In this document: positions 1 to 7,497 of the stretch, in pieces
How positions within the stretch are numbered: the stretch's first letter is position 1
Layout: each line of letters opens with the position of its first letter
Source: an uncultured Bacteroidales bacterium
GTDB lineage: Bacteria > Bacteroidota > Bacteroidia > Bacteroidales > Paludibacteraceae
NCBI GenBank assembly: GCA_900556095.1
Contig: USNU01000033.1
Span: 1-9,655, forward strand
Length of the DNA: 9,655 nucleotides
Direction of reading: 5' to 3'
The notes under the pieces: generated by a model
Told to the model about the DNA's origin: nothing
What the model saw: only the letters and a program-made list of their open reading frames with translations
Database searches by the model: none
Program-made: the position numbers and the translations under genes

Positions 1-1023
1 ACAACTAAGCTCATAGACCAATACATCCGTTACCTTAATCTCGGTTACAACCAGACAGGACGATTTGGTACTACCGATATTCTGATTGCCGCTGCCGATA
101 CACAATATCCCTACCTTCTAAATGCCGTTTCCGAGCAGATAAGCGACCTGACAGGCTATCCGCAGTTGTTCTACATGGGTGTCCGTATTCGTATCTATAT
201 GGCGAAAGAGTATTACGCCGATGCTATCAAAGACTTGGATATGATGGAGCGGATGGAGGGTAGTGCCGACCCGTTTGTCCTGGTCAATAGGGCAGAGTGC
301 TACCAAAATCTGTATCAGTACCGCAAGGCGATAGCCGATTATGATGCTATATTGTCAATAGATGCCACTTTTTCGTATGGTTATATCAGTCGTGGTTTGT
401 GCTATGCTGAGTTAGGACAATACGACAAGGCGATTACTGATTTTACGTATGTCATACAGAACGATGTCAATTATGCCTACTATGCCTACTATCGCAGAGG
501 GTGGGTGTATGAGTTCCAAAAGGACACTACGGCGGCATTGTCCGATTACTCGCGCGGAATAGAGTTGGAAGATGACTGTAGTTATTTGCATCTGATGCGT
601 GGTGAACTATATTGTAATATGGGGGATACTCTACGAGCCAAGTCTGATTTTGAAAGAGTACTCGAATTGGATACCATAGCCCGTGTCGGTTCGTGCCGCC
701 AATATGCATTGTATTTCTTAGGTCAAGAAAGCGAGGCTGTGCAGTGGATGCAAAGTATGATAGAGAGTGCATCTGACAAGGCAGGGTGTTACTATGACGC
801 CGCTTGTCTGTATGCCCGTATGAACAAGACAGAAGAGGCTTTGGAGGCTTTCGACAAGTGCCTGTCGTTGGGGTATAAACGTTTCAAACATATTGAAGTG
901 GACGATGACCTTGACGCTATCCGCAACCTGCCGCGTTTCAAAGAGATACTCAACAAGTACCGCAAACAAGAGGTACAGAGCAAGTTCGATTTGCTGAAAG
1001 GGGCTGAAACGGATATGAAATAG
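1..1023 (+). CDS. Tetratricopeptide-repeat protein, 5' end outside window
   Basis: The frame is open from the first base to the TAG at 1021-1023, giving 340 codons, so the true start lies upstream. About five TPR units are visible from roughly codon 53 to 230, each with the small/large residue pattern of helix A followed by an A-x-x-D-[YF] helix B (for example AIADYDAIL, AITDFTYVI, ALSDYSRGIEL, AKSDFERVLEL). From about codon 255 the protein changes to the 'TPR end-of-group' pattern: a YYDAACLYARMNKTEEAL helix pair, then an H-I-E-x-D-x-D-L-D-x-I-R segment and a PRFKEIL ending. That module usually closes TPR arrays. The first 50 codons are not recognisable. TPR arrays bind other proteins, and nothing here identifies the partner. 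The repeats are tyrosine-rich. A catalytic or signal-peptide domain could lie in the missing N-terminus. TPR assignment is firm; function is unknown. Confidence 0.9.
   Translation, partial: TTKLIDQYIRYLNLGYNQTGRFGTTDILIAAADTQYPYLLNAVSEQISDLTGYPQLFYMGVRIRIYMAKEYYADAIKDLDMMERMEGSADPFVLVNRAECYQNLYQYRKAIADYDAILSIDATFSYGYISRGLCYAELGQYDKAITDFTYVIQNDVNYAYYAYYRRGWVYEFQKDTTAALSDYSRGIELEDDCSYLHLMRGELYCNMGDTLRAKSDFERVLELDTIARVGSCRQYALYFLGQESEAVQWMQSMIESASDKAGCYYDAACLYARMNKTEEALEAFDKCLSLGYKRFKHIEVDDDLDAIRNLPRFKEILNKYRKQEVQSKFDLLKGAETDMK
472..489 (+). repeat. 9-bp tandem duplication inside the TPR gene
   Basis: TATGCCTAC occurs twice head to tail and is followed by TATCGC. In the reading frame it encodes YAY-YAY at the start of one TPR unit, which is one residue longer than the preceding unit when the two are aligned on the R-G pair of helix A. 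It is in frame and does not disrupt the gene. It may be a simple slippage duplication. Confidence 0.6.
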
Positions 1024-1110
1024 GGCGTTGCGGTGGGTGATAGACAGCGGCAGGTCGGCGGGGACATAGCGTGTGCCTACGGTCAGGGTATTACCGGGTT
1101 GGCTAAATAA

Positions 1111-1176
1111 ACCGTGTATCTACCGTGTATCAACCGTAAAAATACCGTAGTTGTCAGCGTGAGGTCAGCGTGATAG
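1111..1176. repeat. Six 11-bp-phased repeat units upstream of the helicase gene
   Basis: ACCGT begins at 1111, 1122, 1133 and 1144, exactly 11 bp apart. The first two units are ACCGTGTATC plus one base, and the next two diverge after ACCGT. CAGCGTGA then begins at 1155 and 1166, in the same 11-bp phase. Eleven bp is about one helical turn, so the copies would face the same side of the DNA. They end 26 bp before the helicase ATG. This may be an array of protein-binding sites controlling the helicase, or a degenerating minisatellite. No TAnnTTTG promoter box was found in the gap, so the transcription start is not placed. The repeat itself is plainly visible; its role is inferred. Confidence 0.7.
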
Positions 1177-1202
1177 ATTATTTTATTTTTATCATTATCA
1201 TT

Positions 1203-4200
1203 ATGGAACCAACAAATACTTCCCAAACGGCAAACGCACAAAACAGAGTGAACTATTGGGAACGGAAACTTTTGGATTTGACCAAGAGTAATGCACTCAT
1301 CAATATACGATACGGAAATACTTGTATCGCATTGGCAGATGAGGCAACCAAAGAAATATATGCAGAACTGACAGACGGATGTAATATGCCCCTCCTGTCA
1401 TCCGGCAATACTTCTACACACGGCTTGCAAACCGCATTAGAAGACAAAATACTCGCTCAAAATGCGAAAGAACTGATGCGAACGGCTCAAAGCAATTTGG
1501 AAGAGATAGGTAATGCACAATTGTTTGTAGCGATGGGAATGTTGCAATACATGGACAACCCTAATCCATTTCAGCCTTCTGCCGCCATAGAATCTCATGT
1601 GGCCCCTGTGTTGTTGCTGCCCATTAAAATTACACGGCAACGTATTACCGGAGTATACTACATAACAGCAACGGGAGAAGAACCGTGTGTAAACATTACG
1701 CTCATAGAATTGCTCAAGCAGCAACATGAACGTGATTTATCTTCGCTTGTCGCTAATACAGATACTACGCCCGACTACAGGAAAGTAATGGAGACCTTTC
1801 AGAAGTTGGCTGCGAGCAAAACCGACTGGCATTTCTCTTTAGGAATGTGCGTGGGGATATTCTCGTTTGCCAAGTTTGTGATGTGGAGTGATATCCATAC
1901 CAACTCCGAGCGTATGCTGAAATCGTCGTTGGTGGAAAGCCTTGTAGAGAAACGAAAAGCGGATTCGATGGCAATACCCGACAATGATGCACGGACGATG
2001 GACAAGGAAACAAAACCCATAGAGTTGGCATTGCCTTTAGATGCCGATAGTTCGCAGGTAGAGGCAGTGGCAGATGCTGCCGCGGGAAAAAGTTTTCTGC
2101 TCTACGGTCCTCCGGGAACAGGCAAAAGTCAGACGATAACCAATATCATTGCCAATGCCATTTACCACAAACAGCAGGTGCTTTTTGTTGCACAGAAGCG
2201 TGCTGCGCTTGAAGTTGTACAGGAACGCTTACAGCAAATCGGTATTGATTCCTTTTGTTTGGAACTGCACTCCAACAAAGCCACCAAAACGTATCTGATC
2301 AACCAGTTGGAGCAGGTGATAAACAGCGCATGCAGCAATGATTGCGAACGGGATTTTCATGATGTTTCCGAGCAATTGTTCGCGCGTCGTAAACAGTTGC
2401 TGCAATATATCGAAGCATTAAATGCTCCACATACCATGCACGGAGATGTGTATTCTTTAGCCGATTGCATTGAGCAATATTGTGCCATTGATGCTGCAGC
2501 ACTATTGTCTTTTGATTTTGACCAACCTACACTTTCACGCACTACCAATGCTGAATTGGATAGTATTGCCGACGCCTTGCACGAGATGCAAACCATTCGT
2601 CCTACATTTGCAAGCGTTGAGAAGCATCCATTGCGCACATTGCTTCCTCGGGACGGGCGTATTAGTGCGATTGAGGATATATGCGTCAAGTTGCAGGAAC
2701 TGCGTCAAGATATAGTGGAGATTTCGCTCAACCAAAACGGGTTGCGCAAATGGTTTCGCCTGTCGGGCTTGCAACAACGTTATCATTTGCATGAGATTGA
2801 ATTGCAAGATTTAGCCACCGCCGTTTGGGACATCTCGGCATCGTATGAAGACAAACAGAAAGACATAAGTCAATGGATAGTTCATCGTGCGGAAATGAAA
2901 GAGTGGAGTCACTATAGTGTCCGTTGGAATCGTGTGGCGGATTTGGGATATCCACAATTGGCAAATGCTATGGATGCGGAGACAGATACAGTCGTTGTGC
3001 AATCCTTGCGTCGGGCTGTTTACCAACAACGTGCAATGGATATTATTGATTCGGACAGCACATTGGCCATGTTTAACGGGAAGGTGTTTGAGGAGATAAT
3101 CGCAGAATATCGTCGCTTGTTCAGCGAATTTCAATCACTGACGAAACAAATTCTGCTGCTGCGACTGCAACACAATGTGCGCGATACGCTATTAAGTCCA
3201 AATCCTGTAATCCAAAGTTCGTTAACAATCATTCGCCGGTGGATCAAACAACACGGGCGAGGCATGAGTATTCGGCATTTGTTTGCAGAACATGGCGAAG
3301 TATTGCGTACTCTCTGTCCGTGCCTGCTGATGTCTCCCATCTCTGTGGCACAATACTTGCCAATATACTCTTCCTTATTCGATATGGTACTATTTGATGA
3401 GGCATCACAGATTCCTACTTCGGAAGCAGTCGGAGCCATTGCACGCGGCAAGGCTGTTGTGATTGTAGGGGACCCGAAGCAGATGCCGCCGACAACTTTT
3501 TTCCAAACGCAATTATCTTCGGAAGAAGATATGATCAATGGCGATATGGAATCGGTTCTTGACGATTGTATTACATTGGGACTGCCGGACCATTACCTGA
3601 ACTATCATTATCGTTCACGTCATGAATCGCTGATTGCTTTCAGTAATCATTACTACTATGACGACAAATTAGTAACTTTCCCCAGTGCAGACAACAGAAT
3701 TTCGCATTTGCATTATTGCCATGTAGAGGGCGTATATGATTATAGTGCTACCCGTACTAACCGCTTGGAAGCAGAGGCGTTGGTACGAGAAGTGCTCAGG
3801 CGATTGAGCAACTCAGAACAGAGTCGTTGCTCAATGGGTATCATTGCATTCAGCAAAGTTCAGCAAAACTTAATTGAGGAACTGCTTTCGGAGCAACTAT
3901 CACGCCGGCACGATTTGGAAAAACGGGCTTTTGGTGAGAATAGGGAACCTCTGTTTGTTAAGAATCTGGAAAATGTACAAGGTGATGAACGCGATGTTAT
4001 CTTCTTGTCGGTAGGTTATGGACCTGACAAGGACGGAAAAATCAGCATGAATTTCGGACCGCTGAATGATGCCGGTGGTGAGAGGCGTCTGAATGTAGCC
4101 GTTACTCGTGCCAGACAGGAGATGTTGGTTTTCACAGGAATGCATTCGGAAGATATTGATTTGTCTAAGTCACAGGCACTTGGTGTGGAAGGGCTGAAGA

Positions 4201-4598
4201 ATTTTCTATACTACGCAGAGCATCATGAACTGTCTCAAGATATTGCCGCTCCTACGCAGAACTATCCCCTACATCCTATTGCCATACAATTGGCAGATGT
4301 GTTGCGTAACGAAGGCTATCGTGTGGATACGGGAGTCGGGCAAAGCGATTTTCGTATTGATGTTGCCGTAGTCAATCCCGCATGTCCGGATATGTACTTG
4401 TTGGGCATACAGATAGACGGACGGCGCTACTATCAAACACCCACAATGCGAGATCGTGCCTTGGTGCAACCTAACGTATTGCAGGGTCTGGGCTGGAAAA
4501 TTGTACACATTTGGCAAGAAGACTATTTCTGTGCCCCGCAAACTATCATACGACAACTACTGCATATCCTGACACAAACGAATAATAACCAACGGTAA
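1203..4598 (+). CDS. DUF4011-SF1 helicase-Vsr-like nuclease fusion (Hhe-like)
   Basis: An ATP-dependent nucleic-acid helicase of 1131 aa in the Upf1-like branch of superfamily 1. In order: a DUF4011-type N-terminus (YWERKLLDLTKSNALINI, residues 18-35, extending to about 230); Walker A GPPGTGKS (302-309); motif Ia VLFVAQKRAAL (326-336); a long helical insert to about 700; Walker B FDEAS with D732/E733; motif III GDPKQMPP (G756-); YHYRSR with R804 (motif IV region); VQGDERD (G927-D931, motif V); and VAVTRAR (965-971, motif VI). All helicase motifs are intact. The last ~90 residues are a Vsr/MTES_1575-like PD-(D/E)xK nuclease domain with DFRID (D1049, D1053) and LGIQIDG. The usual E of the I-E-x-D motif is Q1070, so nuclease activity is uncertain. 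An in-frame GTG at 1170 would add MIDYFIFIIII. I prefer ATG 1203 because the DUF4011 motif starts soon after it, and the extension is A/T spacer overlapping the repeats. DUF4011-helicase-Vsr-DUF3320 proteins are known as Hhe anti-phage defence; DUF3320 is absent here. Defence is a reasonable but unproven role. Confidence 0.93.
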   Translation: MEPTNTSQTANAQNRVNYWERKLLDLTKSNALINIRYGNTCIALADEATKEIYAELTDGCNMPLLSSGNTSTHGLQTALEDKILAQNAKELMRTAQSNLEEIGNAQLFVAMGMLQYMDNPNPFQPSAAIESHVAPVLLLPIKITRQRITGVYYITATGEEPCVNITLIELLKQQHERDLSSLVANTDTTPDYRKVMETFQKLAASKTDWHFSLGMCVGIFSFAKFVMWSDIHTNSERMLKSSLVESLVEKRKADSMAIPDNDARTMDKETKPIELALPLDADSSQVEAVADAAAGKSFLLYGPPGTGKSQTITNIIANAIYHKQQVLFVAQKRAALEVVQERLQQIGIDSFCLELHSNKATKTYLINQLEQVINSACSNDCERDFHDVSEQLFARRKQLLQYIEALNAPHTMHGDVYSLADCIEQYCAIDAAALLSFDFDQPTLSRTTNAELDSIADALHEMQTIRPTFASVEKHPLRTLLPRDGRISAIEDICVKLQELRQDIVEISLNQNGLRKWFRLSGLQQRYHLHEIELQDLATAVWDISASYEDKQKDISQWIVHRAEMKEWSHYSVRWNRVADLGYPQLANAMDAETDTVVVQSLRRAVYQQRAMDIIDSDSTLAMFNGKVFEEIIAEYRRLFSEFQSLTKQILLLRLQHNVRDTLLSPNPVIQSSLTIIRRWIKQHGRGMSIRHLFAEHGEVLRTLCPCLLMSPISVAQYLPIYSSLFDMVLFDEASQIPTSEAVGAIARGKAVVIVGDPKQMPPTTFFQTQLSSEEDMINGDMESVLDDCITLGLPDHYLNYHYRSRHESLIAFSNHYYYDDKLVTFPSADNRISHLHYCHVEGVYDYSATRTNRLEAEALVREVLRRLSNSEQSRCSMGIIAFSKVQQNLIEELLSEQLSRRHDLEKRAFGENREPLFVKNLENVQGDERDVIFLSVGYGPDKDGKISMNFGPLNDAGGERRLNVAVTRARQEMLVFTGMHSEDIDLSKSQALGVEGLKNFLYYAEHHELSQDIAAPTQNYPLHPIAIQLADVLRNEGYRVDTGVGQSDFRIDVAVVNPACPDMYLLGIQIDGRRYYQTPTMRDRALVQPNVLQGLGWKIVHIWQEDYFCAPQTIIRQLLHILTQTNNNQR

Positions 4599-4614
4599 GT
4601 AATATGACAAAATT

Positions 4615-6036
4615 ATGACAAGAGAAGAACAATTGAAATCGTGTACTATCTGTACACATCGCTGTATGGATATGCACAAAGGGCTATTGTGCGGACTTAC
4701 TCAAAATGCCGCGAATTTTGAAGGGGTATGCCCTAATTTTGAGCAAGATGAGAAAGAATTCCAAAAACAGCAGCAGATTCAGCAAGGAGTGATGAATGAT
4801 GAAGACCATACTATTGGTGGTTGGTTGGCATTTTTTCTTTGGATAGGAATCGGATTCGGTGCCTTGATGAGCGTAGTGATTGTCTGTCTATCATTTAGCG
4901 AACTATTGATATCTACATGGCTTGTCGTTGCACAATTGGTTACCTTGCTCTGCTTGTGCACGATTGCAATTAGTACAATCGTAGCCTTCTATAAACGTAA
5001 ATCCAATGCCAAGGCATTAGCATATACATACATTGCAACAATCGTAATAGATGGCGTTTTTGCTATTGCCATGTACTTTGCAATAGCGGATGCACAGGAA
5101 ATGGATCTTATAGACTCTATTCGTTCTATATTATGGGGCATAATATGGGGTACATATCTTGCAAGTTCAACACGTGTGGAGCATATTGTTCCAAGACCAC
5201 GTACATGGCACATATTTGAGAAAATCTTGGCAGGTATTTTGGTGTGTATGTACATTTTGATGGCTATTGTTGTTATAGATATGCAAAACAATGAAAATAG
5301 TATCTTCTACAACCCGCGCCAAGTTGTCAAGACAATACTGCAAGAAGCGAACAAAGATCTTCCCTATCAAGATGTTGATGGAACTATTCAGCAGTGTCTG
5401 TTTTTGCAAGAAGATACAATCGTATATCCGTACAAATTCACACAAACTGATATCAAAGATTGTGTTGTAGAGGATTTGCAACTTACCGGTATTCACACAA
5501 AACAATCAATACTTCAAGAAGTTGCATTAGAATCACCAGATGCTACCCTATCGGGGCATGAGTATTTCTTCGAGCATAATTATAGCGTGTCCTTTCGTTA
5601 TTATGACAAGTGGAATACTCTGTTGTATTCAATTGCAATTACCCCTGAAGATTATGCGAATGCTCTTGCTACCGGCAAGCAATTTCGATGCGACGAAGCA
5701 GATTTTCAAAAGGCGGAAGATATTGTCAAGTCATTATTGCCTATTGCATATCTTTGGAAAGATGCCAAGTTGGCAAACATCTATCATACTCCTAATAACC
5801 TATACTACGTGATTCGATTAACGGATTTATATTTTGCGGATGTGTGTCAAATAGACAAATCTTACTTCCGACAGACGATATTGTCTAATTTTTCAGATTT
5901 AGAAGATGCTTTGGTTTCAATGGCGGAAATTAACAAGATGAACATTGTTTTTGCGTTGTGCGGTATAGATTCCAATCAAGCTATAGAAATAGTTGTTACT
6001 CCGCAAGATTATACACAGACTGCTAAAGCCCAATAA
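4615..6036 (+). CDS. Cys-rich DUF2569-like membrane protein with large C-terminal domain
   Basis: A 473-aa protein of unknown function. Residues 10-39 form a compact cysteine module (C10, C13, C17, C26, C39, in the pattern CxxCxxxC...GLLCGLT...FEGVCPNF). It resembles small zinc-binding modules I associate with Bacteroidota proteins. Hydrophobic segments lie at about 69-94, 101-125, 133-158, 169-184 (weak) and 203-222. The first pair (GGWLAFF start) resembles DUF2569. Basic loops YKRKSNAK (126-133) and the stretch 186-204, together with the acidic loop 159-168, predict a cytoplasmic N-terminus and an extracytoplasmic C-terminal domain (223-473). That domain contains no motif I recognise. The gene starts 16 nt after the helicase stop, so co-transcription is likely. 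A four-codon frame, ATG 4604 to TGA 4616-4618, overlaps the start. Sampled stretches look more AT-rich than the helicase gene. It could be a sensor or anchoring partner of the helicase, or simply an adjacent gene. Confidence 0.88.
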   Translation: MTREEQLKSCTICTHRCMDMHKGLLCGLTQNAANFEGVCPNFEQDEKEFQKQQQIQQGVMNDEDHTIGGWLAFFLWIGIGFGALMSVVIVCLSFSELLISTWLVVAQLVTLLCLCTIAISTIVAFYKRKSNAKALAYTYIATIVIDGVFAIAMYFAIADAQEMDLIDSIRSILWGIIWGTYLASSTRVEHIVPRPRTWHIFEKILAGILVCMYILMAIVVIDMQNNENSIFYNPRQVVKTILQEANKDLPYQDVDGTIQQCLFLQEDTIVYPYKFTQTDIKDCVVEDLQLTGIHTKQSILQEVALESPDATLSGHEYFFEHNYSVSFRYYDKWNTLLYSIAITPEDYANALATGKQFRCDEADFQKAEDIVKSLLPIAYLWKDAKLANIYHTPNNLYYVIRLTDLYFADVCQIDKSYFRQTILSNFSDLEDALVSMAEINKMNIVFALCGIDSNQAIEIVVTPQDYTQTAKAQ

Positions 6037-6094
6037 TATGTATCGTTTTTGTTATCATTGGGGTTATGAATTATATTGATAATATGTTTGCAAT

Positions 6095-7087
6095 ATGAAA
6101 CTTTCAATCATTAATGTTGCCCTTGGGGCAATCATTTTAGTAGGCATGAGTGCCTGTACACAGCAGGAGCGTGTTGCTACAGAACATCCTGTTGCTATTG
6201 TTGACTCGTTGCAACAGATTGTGGCGGAAGAAGTACTGGCGCGTGTCAATCGCACCGAATCCGAGTGGGGCGTCGGTATTCTGATGGACGCACATAGCGG
6301 AACGGTAGTGGCAATGTATGACACCGATTCTACACTCTGTCATGCGCAGTCGGCATGGGAAATGGGGAGTATCGTTTCTCCATTGGCTCTATTGGCAGCA
6401 TATTCCGTGAACCCACAAGGGTGGGATAGTGTTGTCGGGGTGTATCGAAACGGTTTTGAGTATGCGGGGCGCAGGTTTTATGACGGACACCCGCGCGATG
6501 CTGTTTATTCGTTGTCCGATGCCATCGCCACAAGCAGCAATACTGCGTTTGTGCAGTATGTGCTTCGTGTTTTTGAACAGCAACCGATATTGTTGCAGGA
6601 TATATTGAGCAAGTGGGGCTTTGACTTTGAGACACAAGATAGTTCAATGGTAGAGTCAATGGAGTATGCCATAGGTTATCATTGTGCCATTACACCTGTG
6701 CAACTTACCTATTTGTATTCGTGTATCGCAACCGGGAAACACTTGTGCGTTCCTGCCAATGGATTAGACTCTATCCGCTTGGGGTTACATAGAGCGGTAT
6801 GGGATGACCATTTAGGTACGGCAAGTGCGAACCCATGGGGAATGCGTAAGGCGCAAAGCGATAGTGTGCGTATAGTAGGCAAGACGGGTTCCGCGCAAAT
6901 CTACATTGATGGAAAATATGCCGGAAATTACCACCGTTTGTCTTTTGTGGGGTATTTCCCTGAAGATAATCCGCAGTACACGTGCCTTGTTATTCTCAAT
7001 AATCCCCAACCTTGCGGCTATTACGACGCAGGCTCCGATTGTGGTATTCCTGTCTGCCGCATTGCAGAAAGGATATATACAAAATAG
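6095..7087 (+). CDS. Lipoprotein with class B PBP-like transpeptidase domain, SxxK degenerate
   Basis: A 330-aa protein. Residues 1-20 are a lipoprotein signal peptide (LVGMSAC, lipidated Cys21), placing it at the envelope. Residues ~55-328 match the transpeptidase domain of FtsI/PBP2-type enzymes, which cross-link peptidoglycan. The matches are a GVGILMDAHSGTVVAM strand (59-74), the EMGSIVSP block (89-96), DGHP (130-133), SSN (147-149, the SxN motif), an ITPVQL segment (199-204), KTGSA (263-267, the KTG motif) and SFVGYFPEDNPQY (283-295). In active PBPs the block reads E-P-G-S-x-x-K-P. Here Ser92 is kept, but the lysine position is Ser95 (codon TCT). Acylation by the usual mechanism is therefore doubtful. 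Length is about half that of full class B PBPs; the N-terminal membrane helix and dimerisation domain are missing. The gene starts 58 nt after the membrane-protein gene. It may be a substrate- or beta-lactam-binding sensor, a scaffold, or a decaying enzyme. The family is clear; activity is not. Confidence 0.9.
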   Translation: MKLSIINVALGAIILVGMSACTQQERVATEHPVAIVDSLQQIVAEEVLARVNRTESEWGVGILMDAHSGTVVAMYDTDSTLCHAQSAWEMGSIVSPLALLAAYSVNPQGWDSVVGVYRNGFEYAGRRFYDGHPRDAVYSLSDAIATSSNTAFVQYVLRVFEQQPILLQDILSKWGFDFETQDSSMVESMEYAIGYHCAITPVQLTYLYSCIATGKHLCVPANGLDSIRLGLHRAVWDDHLGTASANPWGMRKAQSDSVRIVGKTGSAQIYIDGKYAGNYHRLSFVGYFPEDNPQYTCLVILNNPQPCGYYDAGSDCGIPVCRIAERIYTK

Positions 7088-7146
7088 GCTGACAAAATAT
7101 TATCCGCGTTTAATGGTAAATAGCAAATGCAACAACCATACAGATT

Positions 7147-7236
7147 ATGAAGAGAAAAAAGAAACATACGAAAAATAGGAGTGGGTGTTCGTTGGCGTGT
7201 GGTAAATGCTCAGAAAATCGTTATTCATTTCCATAA
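7147..7236 (+). CDS. Doubtful small basic Cys-containing ORF, 29 aa
   Basis: An ATG at 7147 opens a 29-codon frame ending TAA at 7234-7236. It begins MKRKKKHTKNR, and the centre has three cysteines in the spacing C-x3-C-x2-C. It lies 59 nt after the PBP-like gene, on the same strand and before the candidate terminator. The only support is its composition, which is strongly basic and then Cys-rich, and its place in the transcript. A frame this short can easily arise by chance, and I recognise no family. Confidence 0.12.
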   Translation: MKRKKKHTKNRSGCSLACGKCSENRYSFP

Positions 7237-7324
7237 ATTCCTATTTGTCCTACATAGGCGAAACCGGTCTGAAAGCAGTACAAAAACAAATAGTGCTAGG
7301 GTAGTGGTAGGGTGATACATTCGA

Positions 7325-7350
7325 GAACAGACGCTGTCGTCCGTTCTTTT
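7325..7350 (+). terminator. Rho-independent terminator candidate
   Basis: GAAC-A-GACG, loop CTGT, CGTC-C-GTTC: two 4-bp stems separated by one A/C mismatch, then TTTT and a C run. On the + strand the T run follows the stem directly, as expected for intrinsic termination. It lies 237 nt after the PBP-like gene and would end transcripts from that gene (or its operon) before the patatin control region. The stem is moderately stable and the T run is short. Confidence 0.5.
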
Positions 7351-7407
7351 CCCCCTCGCTCTATCCGGCATGTATAAATGCACAAAGAGTGCTACAAAAG
7401 GGTAGAT

Positions 7408-7422
7408 TCTGTGTAACACAGA
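7408..7422. promoter_or_regulatory. Perfect 15-bp palindrome, possible operator
   Basis: TCTGTGT-A-ACACAGA has two exact 7-bp arms around a single A. It lies 102 bp upstream of the patatin ATG and downstream of the terminator candidate, in a stretch with no gene. Arms this long and exact fit a dimeric helix-turn-helix regulator site. It is not a Crp/Fnr site, which needs a 6-bp spacer between TGTGA and TCACA. The stem has no T run after it, so it is not a terminator. Confidence 0.4.
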
Positions 7423-7470
7423 TGGATAATTAGCATAATTTTTGCATACAATCAACAGAATGAATGAAAA

Positions 7471-7497
7471 CTTTGTGCATATCGCAAAGTATGTTTG
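7471..7497 (+). promoter_or_regulatory. Inverted repeat abutting a TAnnTTTG box upstream of patatin gene
   Basis: CTTTGTG-CATAT-CGCAAAG (7471-7489) is an inverted repeat with 6 of 7 positions matching. It is followed at once by TATGTTTG (7490-7497), which fits the Bacteroidota -7 box TAnnTTTG. Transcription from it would start about 20 nt before ATG 7525. The -33 element is poor: the nearest TTG (7473-7475) is only 14 nt from the box instead of about 19-21, and it lies inside the repeat. The repeat could be an operator compensating for or blocking a weak promoter. Confidence 0.4.

Noticed and set aside
1170..1202. Upstream GTG start for the helicase giving an extra MIDYFIFIIII
   Set aside because: The codons overlap the last repeat unit and A/T spacer, the extension matches no domain, and ATG 1203 sits 51 bases before the conserved DUF4011 motif.
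3131..3538. 135-codon open frame on the - strand
   Set aside because: It lies opposite the helicase Walker B and motif III region, whose + strand coding is certain.
4604..4618. Four-codon ORF overlapping the start of the membrane-protein gene
   Set aside because: It can be read as a direct repeat of ATGACAA. It is too short to argue for a leader peptide, though translational coupling is possible.
6083..6090. TATGTTTG box just before the PBP-like gene
   Set aside because: It ends 4 nt before the ATG, so transcription would begin at or inside the start codon, and there is no -33 element at suitable spacing. Probably chance.
7298..7318. G-rich stretch resembling a G-quadruplex
   Set aside because: It has only two GGG runs and one GG, so four tracts are not available.
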